The translations under genes and the position numbers were made by a program. Positions 16,938 to 25,380 of a DNA stretch of 64,000 bases are shown here, one piece after another (the stretch's first letter is position 1; every line of letters starts with the position of its first letter). Below the pieces are notes generated by a model. The model was given only the letters and a program-made list of their open reading frames with translations. It was not told where the DNA came from and did no database searches. Source of the DNA: Saltatorellus ferox (GTDB taxonomy: Bacteria > Planctomycetota > UBA1135 > GCA-002686595). The stretch covers positions 7,073,524 through 7,137,523 of the forward strand of contig CP036434.1 in the NCBI GenBank assembly GCA_007751475.1. The letters run 5' to 3'.

Positions 16938-17267
16938 ATGGAATCCAAGAACCCAGGCAGCGCCCGCCTCGCGCACTCCGTTTTCTTCACGCTCACCGAT
17001 GCCTCCGACTCGGCCTGCGAGGCCCTGATGGCCGCCGCGGGCAAGTTCCTCGATGGCCACGACGGCTGCGTCTCGTTCGCGGTCGGCCGCCGCGCCGAAC
17101 AGTATGCGCGCGAGGTCAACGACGCCACGTTTCACGTCGCGCTGAACATGGTCTTCGACAGCGTCGCAGCCCACGATGCGTACCAGGTTGCGCCGCGCCA
17201 TCTGGAGTTCATCGAGTCCCAGAAGGGAAACTGGTCCGAGGTCCGCGTCTTCGACTCGTTCGCCTGA
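16938..17267 (+). CDS. Dabb (stress-responsive alpha/beta barrel) domain protein
   Basis: 109 aa, a single-domain ferredoxin-like barrel of the Dabb family (SARLAHSVFFTLTDASDSAC, FHVALNMVFDSVAAHDAYQVAPRHLEFI). The family is dimeric; members are annotated as stress-responsive, and some in plants are cyclases; no activity can be predicted. The start ATG at 16938 gives the standard length. It appears to be monocistronic and convergent with the next leftward gene. Confidence 0.85.
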   Translation: MESKNPGSARLAHSVFFTLTDASDSACEALMAAAGKFLDGHDGCVSFAVGRRAEQYAREVNDATFHVALNMVFDSVAAHDAYQVAPRHLEFIESQKGNWSEVRVFDSFA

Positions 17268-17315
17268 GATCGGGAGACCGGGAGACACTGGGCCCCTGAC
17301 CCAGCGCGGCTTCCT

Positions 17316-18854
17316 TCAGGGGAACATCCAGCTCCGATCGTCGACCTCGGGCAGGGCGGAGCCGGAGGTGGCCGGGAAGAGCGTGAACTCCTTGCGCGTG
17401 TCCGGGTGCCCCTGCAGCTCCACCGTGAACGCGCAGGACCCGCGCGTCGACTCACAGGACACCGTCAGCTCTCCCGAGCGACGATCGAACTGGACGAGCG
17501 GCCGGGTCTCCTGGCCCGGAAGGCCGTGGGCGAGCGTCACCTCGGCGTACGGCACCCCGACCACTCGCAGTCGGCCGTGCTTCAGTCGCACTCCACCGAG
17601 TTCCTCCGCACCCAGCACGATCCGGCCGCGCGCGACGAAACGGCGGCTACGTTCGAGCACCAGCGGTCCAACCACCACCGTTCCCCTGGACCGCTCGCCG
17701 AGCGGCACCTCCACGGGCGCGGGCACGAAGCGCGCGCGCCGCCCCTCACCATTCGCCGCTTCCTCGGCGCCGACCTGCACGCGGATCGGCACACCGCGCA
17801 GTCCCGGGATCCGGAAGCGACCCTCGCCGTCACTCCGTACCCGGAGCGCATGATCGCTCCAGTTGAAAGCGCGCTCGAACTCCAGCGCCACGCCATGGGT
17901 CTCATCGCCCGCGTAGTAAGCGAGCACGCTGACGTCCGCGAAGGGCTCGCCTCGCTCATCGACGACGCGACCCGAGATCGTGATCGGGCCGGGCCCGAGC
18001 CGCACTTCGACGCCTGAACAGGGCCCATGGCGCAGATCGAAGAGCTGCCTCGGCGGTCGCGGCAGGCTGGACAGCGCTTCCGCGTGGACCCCGGCATCGA
18101 TCACGCTGATGCCATAGACCTCGGGAAGGAGCTTCTCGAACTCGAACGCGCCGTCCAGGGCGGTCACGACGTCGTGGGAGAGCCCCGACATGCCCGGGGC
18201 GATGCCCTGGGCTCTCACGGTGATCCCCCCGAGCCCCTCGCCCTCGGCGGAGCTGACCCAGCCCGAAAGACTGCGGATCCGGAACACGCGGAGCGTGACC
18301 TCCACCGACTCGCCGTCGGCCACCTGAACGAACGACGCCGCGATCCCGCTCGTATCGAGTGGCCCCAGGGGATGAGCGCCGCTGGCGACGTAGCCCTCCG
18401 GCACCGTGCTCGGATCGATCAGGACCCGGAAGCGACCTCCGCTCGGTGATTCGATCGTTGCGCCGAATTCGCCGCCACCGGCCATCGTCGTCGCCGGCAC
18501 CTCGAGCCGCTCTCCGGTCAGAAGCGATCGGGCCTGAATCCGCAGACCCTGGAACATGGTCGAGTCGAGGGGCTCCTCGTCGCCCATGACGCGCACCTCG
18601 ATCCGTGATGGCGTGGAAGTCGACGCATCCCCGACCATGGCCTCCACCTCCTCGGTGGGCGCCTGCCGACGCTGCGCTTCTGTTCCGCCCGCCACCGACA
18701 CACCCGCCAGTCCAGGTGAACCACGCTCCGTGGCGCGTTCGACCGCAGGTCGAACGGCGGCCTGAAGCCCCCCGGAGAATCCCGACGAGTCGCGGAAAAC
18801 GAAAAGAGCCGCACAGCTCACGATCAGGACGGCACACAGGAAGAGATAGCGCAT
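17316..18854 (-). CDS. Secreted/membrane-anchored protein with CarboxypepD-regulatory-like domains
   Basis: 512 aa from ATG 18854 (MRYLFLCAVLIVSC, an N-terminal membrane anchor or signal). Residues about 25-120 are a Ser/Glu-rich linker. Then follow beta-sandwich repeats of the carboxypeptidase-regulatory/SdrD-like sort: GWVSSAEGEGLGGITVRAQG with GAFEFEKLLPEVYGIS, and GRVVDERGEPFADVSVLAYY with GRFRIPGLRGVPIRVQV. Such domains occur on cell-surface proteins of Planctomycetes; no catalytic domain is visible. Its extracytoplasmic location is inferred. It is followed on the same strand by other leftward genes but is itself the last of that group. Function unknown. Confidence 0.75.
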   Translation of the reverse strand: MRYLFLCAVLIVSCAALFVFRDSSGFSGGLQAAVRPAVERATERGSPGLAGVSVAGGTEAQRRQAPTEEVEAMVGDASTSTPSRIEVRVMGDEEPLDSTMFQGLRIQARSLLTGERLEVPATTMAGGGEFGATIESPSGGRFRVLIDPSTVPEGYVASGAHPLGPLDTSGIAASFVQVADGESVEVTLRVFRIRSLSGWVSSAEGEGLGGITVRAQGIAPGMSGLSHDVVTALDGAFEFEKLLPEVYGISVIDAGVHAEALSSLPRPPRQLFDLRHGPCSGVEVRLGPGPITISGRVVDERGEPFADVSVLAYYAGDETHGVALEFERAFNWSDHALRVRSDGEGRFRIPGLRGVPIRVQVGAEEAANGEGRRARFVPAPVEVPLGERSRGTVVVGPLVLERSRRFVARGRIVLGAEELGGVRLKHGRLRVVGVPYAEVTLAHGLPGQETRPLVQFDRRSGELTVSCESTRGSCAFTVELQGHPDTRKEFTLFPATSGSALPEVDDRSWMFP

Positions 18855-18946
18855 CGGTCGTCGTTGCAGGAAGAAGAGAAGGTCAAGAACCAGGAGAGCG
18901 CCGCGCAACGAACGCGCAGCGCCACTCCCTCGGCCTCACGGCCGAC

Positions 18947-19906
18947 CTATCGCCAGTGCCGGATCTCCTCCAGGATCGAAAGGATGTCGCCGAGCGTGAA
19001 CGGCGGGTCGTCGAGGTCTTCGCCGTCCTCACCGCGCTTGCCCTTGCTTCCATCGTTGATGTAGGGGTCCTCGCCCGCGTCACCGCCGTCGCCGCCTTCG
19101 CCGGCCTTGTCTCCGTCGCCGCCGTTTCCGCCGTCGCCCCCATCGCCGCCCGACTTGTCGTTGGCATCACCACCGTCGCCGCCTTCACCACCGTCGCCGC
19201 CCTGGCCGCTCGTGGCATCACCGCCCGATCCACCGGAACCGCCGTCGCCCCCGTTCCCGTCGCTGGAAGATCCGCCGCCGCCGCCGTCACCGCCGTCGCC
19301 CCCGTTTCCGTTTCCGGCCGCGCTTCCGCCGTTGCCGCCGGATCCGCCCTCGCCGCCATCCGGTCCGCCACCGGGGTGCGGAGAGCCGTCACCGCCCGGA
19401 CCGCCCATACCGCCGTCACCGCCGTTGCCATTTCCGGACGCGTTGCCGCCGTGACCTCCGTCACCGCCAGCACCCGGAGGATTGCCCGTACCACCGTAGC
19501 CGCCGGCACCGCCGTTCCCGCCGTTCGGGCTCGACGAGGTACCGTTGCCGCCGACGCCGCCATGGCCGCCGCCGCCGCTGCCGGATCCAGCACCACCGGG
19601 TCCCCCGTTGCCGCCAGGGCCGCCGGTTCCGCCCGTTCCGCCGGGGCTGTTGAAGCCGTAGCCTCCGCCGCCAGCCCCACCGTTGGGCGGGCATCCCGCC
19701 GGTGCCCCCGGCGTACCGGACGGCGTATCCCCAGGCCATCCGTCGTAGCCTCGGCCGTGGGCAGAGGTGCCCCCCGAGCCGAACGGGTAGCCCGCGGGGT
19801 AGTCACCGTAGCTGCCGTTGCCGTACTCGTATCCCTGCGCCTTCGCGCTCGAACCGAACGCGAGGAGTGCCAGGGAACAGGTCAGAATCAAAGTCGTCAA
19901 TCGCAT
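18947..19906 (-). CDS. Secreted glycine-rich GGX-repeat protein
   Basis: 319 aa. MRLTTLILTCSLALLAFGSSAKA is a Sec signal peptide (cleavage after AKA). Residues about 25-60 are Tyr/Gly rich. From about 70 to 270 the chain is almost pure GG-X repeats (GGDGG, GGNGG, GGTGG, GGSGG; X = D, N, S, T, A, P). The tail (DDPPFTLGDILSILEEIRHWR) is a normal amphipathic helix. Low-complexity Gly-rich proteins of this kind form extended polyglycine-II-like bundles or bind Ca2+ when Asp rich; this is inference. It could be an extracellular matrix or ice-binding-like fibre. The antisense strand also stays open over the repeat, which is a composition artefact. A short gene gap separates it from ppk2, with 127 bases. 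It has about 40 Asp, so it is strongly acidic. Confidence 0.8.
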   Translation of the reverse strand: MRLTTLILTCSLALLAFGSSAKAQGYEYGNGSYGDYPAGYPFGSGGTSAHGRGYDGWPGDTPSGTPGAPAGCPPNGGAGGGGYGFNSPGGTGGTGGPGGNGGPGGAGSGSGGGGHGGVGGNGTSSSPNGGNGGAGGYGGTGNPPGAGGDGGHGGNASGNGNGGDGGMGGPGGDGSPHPGGGPDGGEGGSGGNGGSAAGNGNGGDGGDGGGGGSSSDGNGGDGGSGGSGGDATSGQGGDGGEGGDGGDANDKSGGDGGDGGNGGDGDKAGEGGDGGDAGEDPYINDGSKGKRGEDGEDLDDPPFTLGDILSILEEIRHWR

Positions 19907-20033
19907 GTCGTGTCTCGTGTCGATGGCGCGGCACGACGCGCGACTTTGCGCGGCACACCGAGGCCTGTGAACACGAGAACGAACGGTTGCGATGGGGCCG
20001 AGTTGCGGCCCGGCAGCAAAAGCTGCGACGAAC

Positions 20034-20918
20034 TCAGTCGCCGATCTCGGCCTTCAGCTCCTTCCGGTAGAGATCGTAGTCCGCCGCTTCCACCGGATCG
20101 GTGGATGGATAGTCCATGTCGAGCTTCTCGAAGGTCTGGCGCAGGATCTTCGCGACCTGCCAGCGCATGTAAGGCTTGTCGTCCGCCGGAATGCAGTACC
20201 ACGGCGCTTCCGCGCGCGACGTCTCCTGCAGCGCTTTCTCGTACGCCTCCATGTACACGTCCCAGTGCTGCCGCTCACGCATGTCACCCGCCGCGAACTT
20301 CCAGTTCTTGGAGGGCTCCTCCAGCCGATCGAGGAAGCGCTGCGCCTGCTCCTTCTTCGAGACGTTCAGGAAGAACTTCAGCACGACGACACCGTTGCGC
20401 GCGAGGTGCGCCTCGTGCTCGCGCAGCGACTGGTAGCGACCCGCGAACCGCTCCTCGAACGACACGTCGTCCGGCAACCGCTGTCCATCCAGGATCTTCG
20501 GATGCACCTTCACGACGAGCACTTCCTCGTAGTAGCTCCGGTTGAAAACGCCGATCCGTCCGCGCTGGGGCAGCGCCTTCGATGTCCGCCACAGAAAGTC
20601 GTGGTCGATTTCGTTCGAAGATGGCCTCTTGAACGAATGCACCTGGAAGCCCGCCGGGTTGACGCCCGAGAACACCGCGCGGATCGTGCTGTCCTTGCCT
20701 GCCGCGTCCATCGCCTGGAAGACGCACAGCACCGCGTAGTGATCGTGGGCATACAGGACGCGCTGGAACTCCTCGAGGCGCTCGACCTCCTCGGCGAGCT
20801 TCTTCTTGCACTCCTTCTTCCCGGGATCGTCCTGGCTCTTCGTGGGAGCGTCGTCGATGCGGAAGGACCCGTCGAACGGCACGAGGTAGGGGCTCTTATC
20901 GGCGATGAATGAACTCAT
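20034..20918 (-). CDS. ppk2: Polyphosphate kinase 2 family (PPK2) nucleotide phosphotransferase
   Basis: 294 aa, typical of one-domain PPK2. Walker A is FQAMDAAGKDSTIRAVF; the Walker B region is GVFNRSYYEEVLVVKVHP; the lid is around FFLNVSKKEQAQRFLDRLEEPSKNWKF. The family uses polyphosphate to phosphorylate AMP and/or ADP (or GDP). The sequence resembles class III enzymes (polyphosphate:AMP/ADP), but class cannot be fixed by eye. Cytoplasmic. Follows priA on the same strand (priA ends at 20935), with only 16 bases between the priA stop and the ppk2 start, so priA and ppk2 are likely co-transcribed. Confidence 0.93.
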   Translation of the reverse strand: MSSFIADKSPYLVPFDGSFRIDDAPTKSQDDPGKKECKKKLAEEVERLEEFQRVLYAHDHYAVLCVFQAMDAAGKDSTIRAVFSGVNPAGFQVHSFKRPSSNEIDHDFLWRTSKALPQRGRIGVFNRSYYEEVLVVKVHPKILDGQRLPDDVSFEERFAGRYQSLREHEAHLARNGVVVLKFFLNVSKKEQAQRFLDRLEEPSKNWKFAAGDMRERQHWDVYMEAYEKALQETSRAEAPWYCIPADDKPYMRWQVAKILRQTFEKLDMDYPSTDPVEAADYDLYRKELKAEIGD

Positions 20919-20934
20919 GCCACCTACGATATCC

Positions 20935-23358
20935 CTACATCATCGAGGCCGGGTCGACATCGATCGCCATTCTCGGTCGCTGCGTGTGGAGCTGGCTCAG
21001 GATCGCCCGCGCCCGCGACATCCCTTGCCCGGACAGCGGCGCCTTCAGCATCACGTGAACGCGATGTCGCCCTCGCTGGAGCGCCATCGGCGCGGGCGCC
21101 GGGCCCATCACCTGGACCTGGTGCGGCCCCAGCTCCTCGCGCAGGATCTTCGCCGCGTGACTCGAGGCCTCGAGCACGCGCTTCTCGTCCTCGTCCTCCC
21201 ACACGACGCGCAGGAGCCGCGTGTAGGGCGGATAGCCGTGGCGCTCTCGCTCCGCGTCCTCGTGCAGCGCGAACGAATCGTAGTCGTGGGCCGCCGCGCA
21301 CACGATCGAAGGCTCCTCGGTCGCCGTCGTCTGCACCACGATGTGCCCGGGTAGATCCGCCCGGCCCGCGCGACCCGCCACCTGGCTGACGAGCTGATAC
21401 GTTCGCTCGGACGCGCGGAAGTCCGGCTGGTGCAGCGATGCGTCCGCCGACACGATCCCGACGAGCGTCACGCGCGGGAAGTCGAGGCCCTTCGCGATCA
21501 TCTGCGTACCGACGAGCACGTCGAGTTCCCCGCGGCCGAATTGCCCCAGCGTCTCCTCGTAGTCCTCGCGCCGCATCATCGTGTCCGAGTCCATCCGCCC
21601 CACGCGCGCGTGCGGCGCGATGAGCCGGAGGATCTCCTCGACGCGCTGGGAACCGGCGCCGAGGAAGCGCAGCGCGGGCGCCGTACAGGACGGGCACGCC
21701 TTGGGCACCGGGATCTCCTTGCAGCACGAGTGACAGGCCATTCGCTCCAGCCGCTTGTGCCACGTCATGGCGACGTCGCACTCGTTGCACTTCAGCGTCT
21801 CGTGGCACTCCTGGCACCAGAGGATCGGCGCGAACCCGCGGCGGTTGATGAACAGGATCGACTGCTCGGAGCGCGCGATGGTCTCGCGCAGGAGAGTCTC
21901 GAGGCGACGCGAGAAGAGGCGTGGCTTCCCGCGCTCGTCGCGTTCGCCTCGCATGTCGACGATCTCCACCTTCGGAAGCGGGTTCCCGGAGGCCCGGGCG
22001 CGCAGGCGCAGCAGCACGTAGCGCTTCTGGTTGGCGTTGCGCCAGCTCTCCAGCGAGGGCGTCGCGCTGCCGAGCACGCAGACCGCGCCCACGTTCTTGG
22101 CGCGCACGACGGCGACGTCGCGGGCGTGATAGCGCGGCACGCTGCCCTGCTTGTACGAGGGTTCGTGCTCCTCGTCGACCACGATGACGCCGAGGTTCTT
22201 GACGGGCGCGAAGATCGCCGAGCGAGCACCGACGACCACGCGCGCCTCGCCGCTGCGCACGCGCTGCCACATGTCCAGGCGCTGCAGATCCGTCATCCCG
22301 CTGTGCAGCACGGCGACCGATCCGAAGCGATCGAGGAACCAGCCGACCGTTTGCGGCGTGAGCGCGATCTCCGGCACGAGCACGATCGCCCCTTTGCCGC
22401 GCGCCAGCGCTTCCTCGATCACCCGGAGGTAGACCTCGGTCTTGCCGGAGCCCGTGACGCCGTAGAGCAGCGCCGGGCAGAACTCATCGGCGTCGATCGC
22501 CTCGGTCAGGCGCGTGACCGCCGTCGCCTGGTCGTCCGTGAGAGCGGCGTGCCGCGGACGTGCTTCGCGATCGCCGCTGAGCAGGTCGTCCGGCGCCGCG
22601 ATCACCTGGTCGATGACGATGAGCCCCCTTTTCACGAGCGACTGAACCGGCCCGAACGTGACGTTGAGCTTCTTGGTCAGGTCCTTCCGAAGAACCGGGC
22701 CGCGTGCGTCCAGGAGCGTCCGCAGCACGCGGTATTGCTTCTCCAGACTGGGTTTGCCCTCCAGCTCCTCTAGCCGCGACTCGTCCACGCCGGGCGCGGG
22801 GTAGAGCACCGCGACGGTCTTCCGCCCGCCCTCGCGCTTCATCGCGGCGGGTAGCACGGCGCTGAGCGCCTCGCCCCAGGCGCAGGCGTAGTAGTCCGCG
22901 ATCCAGCGCGTCAACTCGAGGAGCTTCTCGTCGAGCACGGGCTCGTCGTCGAGCACGTCGTCGACGGCCTTGAGCCGCCCCTTCGGCACGTCGGTCTCGG
23001 TGGCGGTCGCCGTGACGACCGCGACCTCGCGCTTCCCGGAGAACGAAACCGCGACGCGCACACCGGGCACGACCCTGTCTGCGAAGGCGGCGGTCACCGC
23101 GTAGGTGTACTCGCGGCGCATCGGCCGGTTCAGCGCGACCTCCGCGTAGAGCACGGCCTCGATCGGCGGCTTCTTGGCTTTCTGCTGGCCCTTTTTCTGG
23201 GCCCCTTTCTGGGCCCCCTTATGGGCCCCCTTATTGGCCCCCTTATGGGCTCTGCGCGCGTCCGAAGCCGCCACGACATCGGCCGCCTCAGGCCCGAAAA
23301 GCCCCATCTCGGGCCGCGCCGCCCCGATACCGTTCGATCTACTCTTGCCTGTCCCCAT
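20935..23358 (-). CDS. priA: Primosomal replication restart helicase PriA
   Basis: 807 aa, close to usual (about 730) plus an N-terminal Lys-rich extension. Order: extension with K-G-A-x repeats (residues about 36-65), PriA 3'-end-binding domain (LNRPMRREYTYAVTAAFADRVVPG), superfamily 2 helicase with Walker A LYGVTGSGKTEVYLR, Walker B VDEEHEPSYK, SATPSLES, then zinc-binding CQECHETLKCNECD with CHSCCKEIPVPKACPSC, and motif VI GRAGRADLPG. It reloads the replisome at stalled forks. It uses ATP and is cytoplasmic. Starts at ATG 23358 with no clear Shine-Dalgarno. Probably co-transcribed with ppk2. Confidence 0.96.
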   Translation of the reverse strand: MGTGKSRSNGIGAARPEMGLFGPEAADVVAASDARRAHKGANKGAHKGAQKGAQKKGQQKAKKPPIEAVLYAEVALNRPMRREYTYAVTAAFADRVVPGVRVAVSFSGKREVAVVTATATETDVPKGRLKAVDDVLDDEPVLDEKLLELTRWIADYYACAWGEALSAVLPAAMKREGGRKTVAVLYPAPGVDESRLEELEGKPSLEKQYRVLRTLLDARGPVLRKDLTKKLNVTFGPVQSLVKRGLIVIDQVIAAPDDLLSGDREARPRHAALTDDQATAVTRLTEAIDADEFCPALLYGVTGSGKTEVYLRVIEEALARGKGAIVLVPEIALTPQTVGWFLDRFGSVAVLHSGMTDLQRLDMWQRVRSGEARVVVGARSAIFAPVKNLGVIVVDEEHEPSYKQGSVPRYHARDVAVVRAKNVGAVCVLGSATPSLESWRNANQKRYVLLRLRARASGNPLPKVEIVDMRGERDERGKPRLFSRRLETLLRETIARSEQSILFINRRGFAPILWCQECHETLKCNECDVAMTWHKRLERMACHSCCKEIPVPKACPSCTAPALRFLGAGSQRVEEILRLIAPHARVGRMDSDTMMRREDYEETLGQFGRGELDVLVGTQMIAKGLDFPRVTLVGIVSADASLHQPDFRASERTYQLVSQVAGRAGRADLPGHIVVQTTATEEPSIVCAAAHDYDSFALHEDAERERHGYPPYTRLLRVVWEDEDEKRVLEASSHAAKILREELGPHQVQVMGPAPAPMALQRGRHRVHVMLKAPLSGQGMSRARAILSQLHTQRPRMAIDVDPASMM
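23186..23252. repeat. Imperfect 12-nt tandem repeat in priA
   Basis: About five tandem units of GGGCCCCCTTAT type (12 nt) encoding K-G-A-(N/H/Q) in the PriA N-terminal extension. Position is before the first recognised PriA domain, so copy number can vary without breaking the helicase. Confidence 0.7.
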
Positions 23359-23421
23359 GCCCTCACCCGATCGACCGATCGGGGACGGGCGAGGGTATCC
23401 GAACGAGCGCCGTCCGTGGCG

Positions 23422-25002
23422 CTACTCCAGCGCCCGAAACTTGTCGCTCATTCGAACGCCCGTCACACGCGCCCCTTCCAGGACGAGATCATACGAGAGC
23501 TCCGATTTCGGAAACGTGAGGTAGAGCACCGTGCCCACCACCGCGTACTGGCCGACGTCGTCCATGGAAGCGCTCGCGAGGTCCGAGCCGAAGTTCATCG
23601 AGCCGCTGAACAGCGTCTCCGAGCGCACGGTCCCGCCCGGGCCGAAGTGGTAGACGTGGCCGAAGAAGCCGCTCTCCGTCGTCGTGGAGTCGCTCACGCG
23701 CCGCCCCACGAGCTGCTGCTCCAGTTCGGGACGGCGGTCCGGTGGACTGAGCTCCATCGTCGCCAGGATGCGCTTCACATGGGGCAGGAACTCCTCGGTC
23801 CGCGAGGAGACGAGGATCCCCCCGACGGTGACGTAGTAGCCCTTGGCCGTCGCTCCACCGATCCAGGCGTCCACGGCCTGACCCGTGGCCAGGGTGCCCT
23901 TCCACTCCTGGACGCCGCCTGGGTAGGAGCCGACCTGGACGGCCTTCGCGCCGGCCCTGGGACGGTTCAGGCGAATCCCCTGCGCCGCATAGGCCTGGCG
24001 CACGTCGGCCTCGTCGCGATCGATGAGCTGCGCCGGCGTCAGCCCGAGATCCGCCGCCTCGAGCCTCCCGGTGTCCACGAGGATCAGCGCGTCCAGCGTA
24101 TCGGTCGCCTGGAAGCCAGGATTGATGATGAGCCCGCTGCCGTTCACCTCCGCGGTCCAGTGCGCTGGCATCTCGAAGCGGAAGTGGCCGTTCGGGTCCA
24201 CGTAGTTCTTCGAGGGCGTCGTGGCGACGCCCTCGAGGCCCGGCGCTTGCAACAGGGAACCAGGTTCGACCCCGGTCGCTCGCTCGAAGGTCAGACTCTG
24301 CCCCCCGCAGCTCAGCACCAGGCGCGTACCCGACGGCACCACTTCGAACGGATGCCCTTCGCCGGCGGAGGACAGGCATCCTGCGGCTCCCGTCGCCGTG
24401 GCCACGAGCGTGACTCGCCAGGCGGCCTCCCCTCGACGGAGCGTCCCTTGCGCCGCGAACGCGCCGTCCATCGCCAGCTCGAGCGACCAGTCGCCCGAGC
24501 GATGCGTGCCTGCCCACGACGTCAGGTCGAGGGCGAGCGGTGCGCCGCCGAATGGCGCCGCCGGCGATGCGGTCACCTCGCGCTTTTGGCTCTCGTGAAT
24601 CTCCTGGCTCTCGTGGATCTCCTCGACATCGTCGCCCGAAGCAGCCCGCAGCCTCATGCGCGAGCGCTTGCCATCGATCCGGAGGTCGAGTCGCGTGCCG
24701 TCGCGCTCGAACCTGGCGTCGATCGTCTCAGATGGCAGCTGGATCGAGATCCGATCGGCTCCGTCCAGAACCCAGGTCCCCGCGACCCCGTCCATGGAGC
24801 AGACGCCGCCCGCCTGAAGCACGAGCTCGCGCTTACGCAGCGCCCCCGTCGTACCCCGCCAGGTGCCCAGCAGAGATCCATCGTCGGCGCGTGGCGAAAC
24901 GACTCCATTCGCGTGCGAGCTGCCGAAGCAGGTGACGGGCAGCGCGTGACCTGAAGTCACGCTGGCAAGAACCGCAAAGAAGGCAATGAGGGTGAACTTC
25001 AA
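23422..25002 (-). CDS. Secreted protein of unknown function
   Basis: 526 aa if started from the TTG at 25002, which gives a perfect signal peptide (LKFTLIAFFAVLASVTSGHA). The frame is open further up but those codons look non-coding. Residues about 40-130 form a lipocalin-like beta domain (LLGTWRGTTGALRKRELVLQ, RISIQLPSETIDARF). A duplicated EIHESQ EIHESQ stands at about 145. From 280 onwards a second domain (FRFEMPAHWTAEVNGSGLIINPG) with the order of PsbP/Lipoprotein-like or DUF1795 type folds. The repeated DWSLELAMDGAFAAQG theme is similar to the first domain. No catalytic motif. It runs in the same direction as priA (gap 63 bases), but no functional link is evident. Confidence 0.6.
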   Translation of the reverse strand: MKFTLIAFFAVLASVTSGHALPVTCFGSSHANGVVSPRADDGSLLGTWRGTTGALRKRELVLQAGGVCSMDGVAGTWVLDGADRISIQLPSETIDARFERDGTRLDLRIDGKRSRMRLRAASGDDVEEIHESQEIHESQKREVTASPAAPFGGAPLALDLTSWAGTHRSGDWSLELAMDGAFAAQGTLRRGEAAWRVTLVATATGAAGCLSSAGEGHPFEVVPSGTRLVLSCGGQSLTFERATGVEPGSLLQAPGLEGVATTPSKNYVDPNGHFRFEMPAHWTAEVNGSGLIINPGFQATDTLDALILVDTGRLEAADLGLTPAQLIDRDEADVRQAYAAQGIRLNRPRAGAKAVQVGSYPGGVQEWKGTLATGQAVDAWIGGATAKGYYVTVGGILVSSRTEEFLPHVKRILATMELSPPDRRPELEQQLVGRRVSDSTTTESGFFGHVYHFGPGGTVRSETLFSGSMNFGSDLASASMDDVGQYAVVGTVLYLTFPKSELSYDLVLEGARVTGVRMSDKFRALE

Positions 25003-25319
25003 GGCGTGAGAAAAGTCGGGTGTTCGAAGAGAAGTCGTCCCTGTGGGAAGCGAGATCCACCGCCAGCCACCCTCACGGATGTCCGTTTTCCGCGCCGCGA
25101 GGCTCCATGAGCGATCAGCTCCAGCCGCCGCGAAGAGGTGTACACCGCACCGAACCGTGAGTGCTATCAGGGTTCCCAAGCGGGACGCCAAGATGACCGC
25201 TGCGCTGGCCTGGGGCGTGTTCACGCCCCTGAACGCCAACATCCCGCGTATGAGACACTTCGCCACCCTACTCGAGGTTCCTATCCGTTTCCGTCCGTGA
25301 GTGAAGCCACAAGGGACTC
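25003..25319. other. Intergenic region upstream of fic, distal part
   Basis: 317 bases between the leftward secreted-protein gene and the fic regulatory region. Short open frames exist on both strands, but none has coding character or a clear start. Its base composition approaches that of the neighbouring genes. I see no structured RNA or repeat in it. Confidence 0.35.
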
Positions 25320-25343
25320 ATTTAAAATAACCGTCCTTTAAAT
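25320..25343. promoter_or_regulatory. AT-rich operator-like dyad before fic
   Basis: ATTTAAA (25320-25326), 10-base spacer, TTTAAAT (25337-25343): a perfect 7-bp dyad about 37 bases before the Fic start, in the most AT-rich spot of the window. AAGGGAC flanks it at 25311 and 25351. Candidate promoter/operator of fic; autoregulation is inference. Confidence 0.5.
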
Positions 25344-25380
25344 CTGGCGTAAGGGACGTCCATCGCCGAAAGATGAACAC

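Noticed and set aside
18605-20545. 646-aa plus-strand frame over the Gly-rich gene
   Set aside because: Shadow of GC-rich repeats; antisense of a gene with a clear signal peptide, with no family resemblance.
25003-25266. Upstream part of the frame ending at 23422 as coding
   Set aside because: The frame runs through non-coding-looking residues; the TTG at 25002 starts a clean signal peptide.
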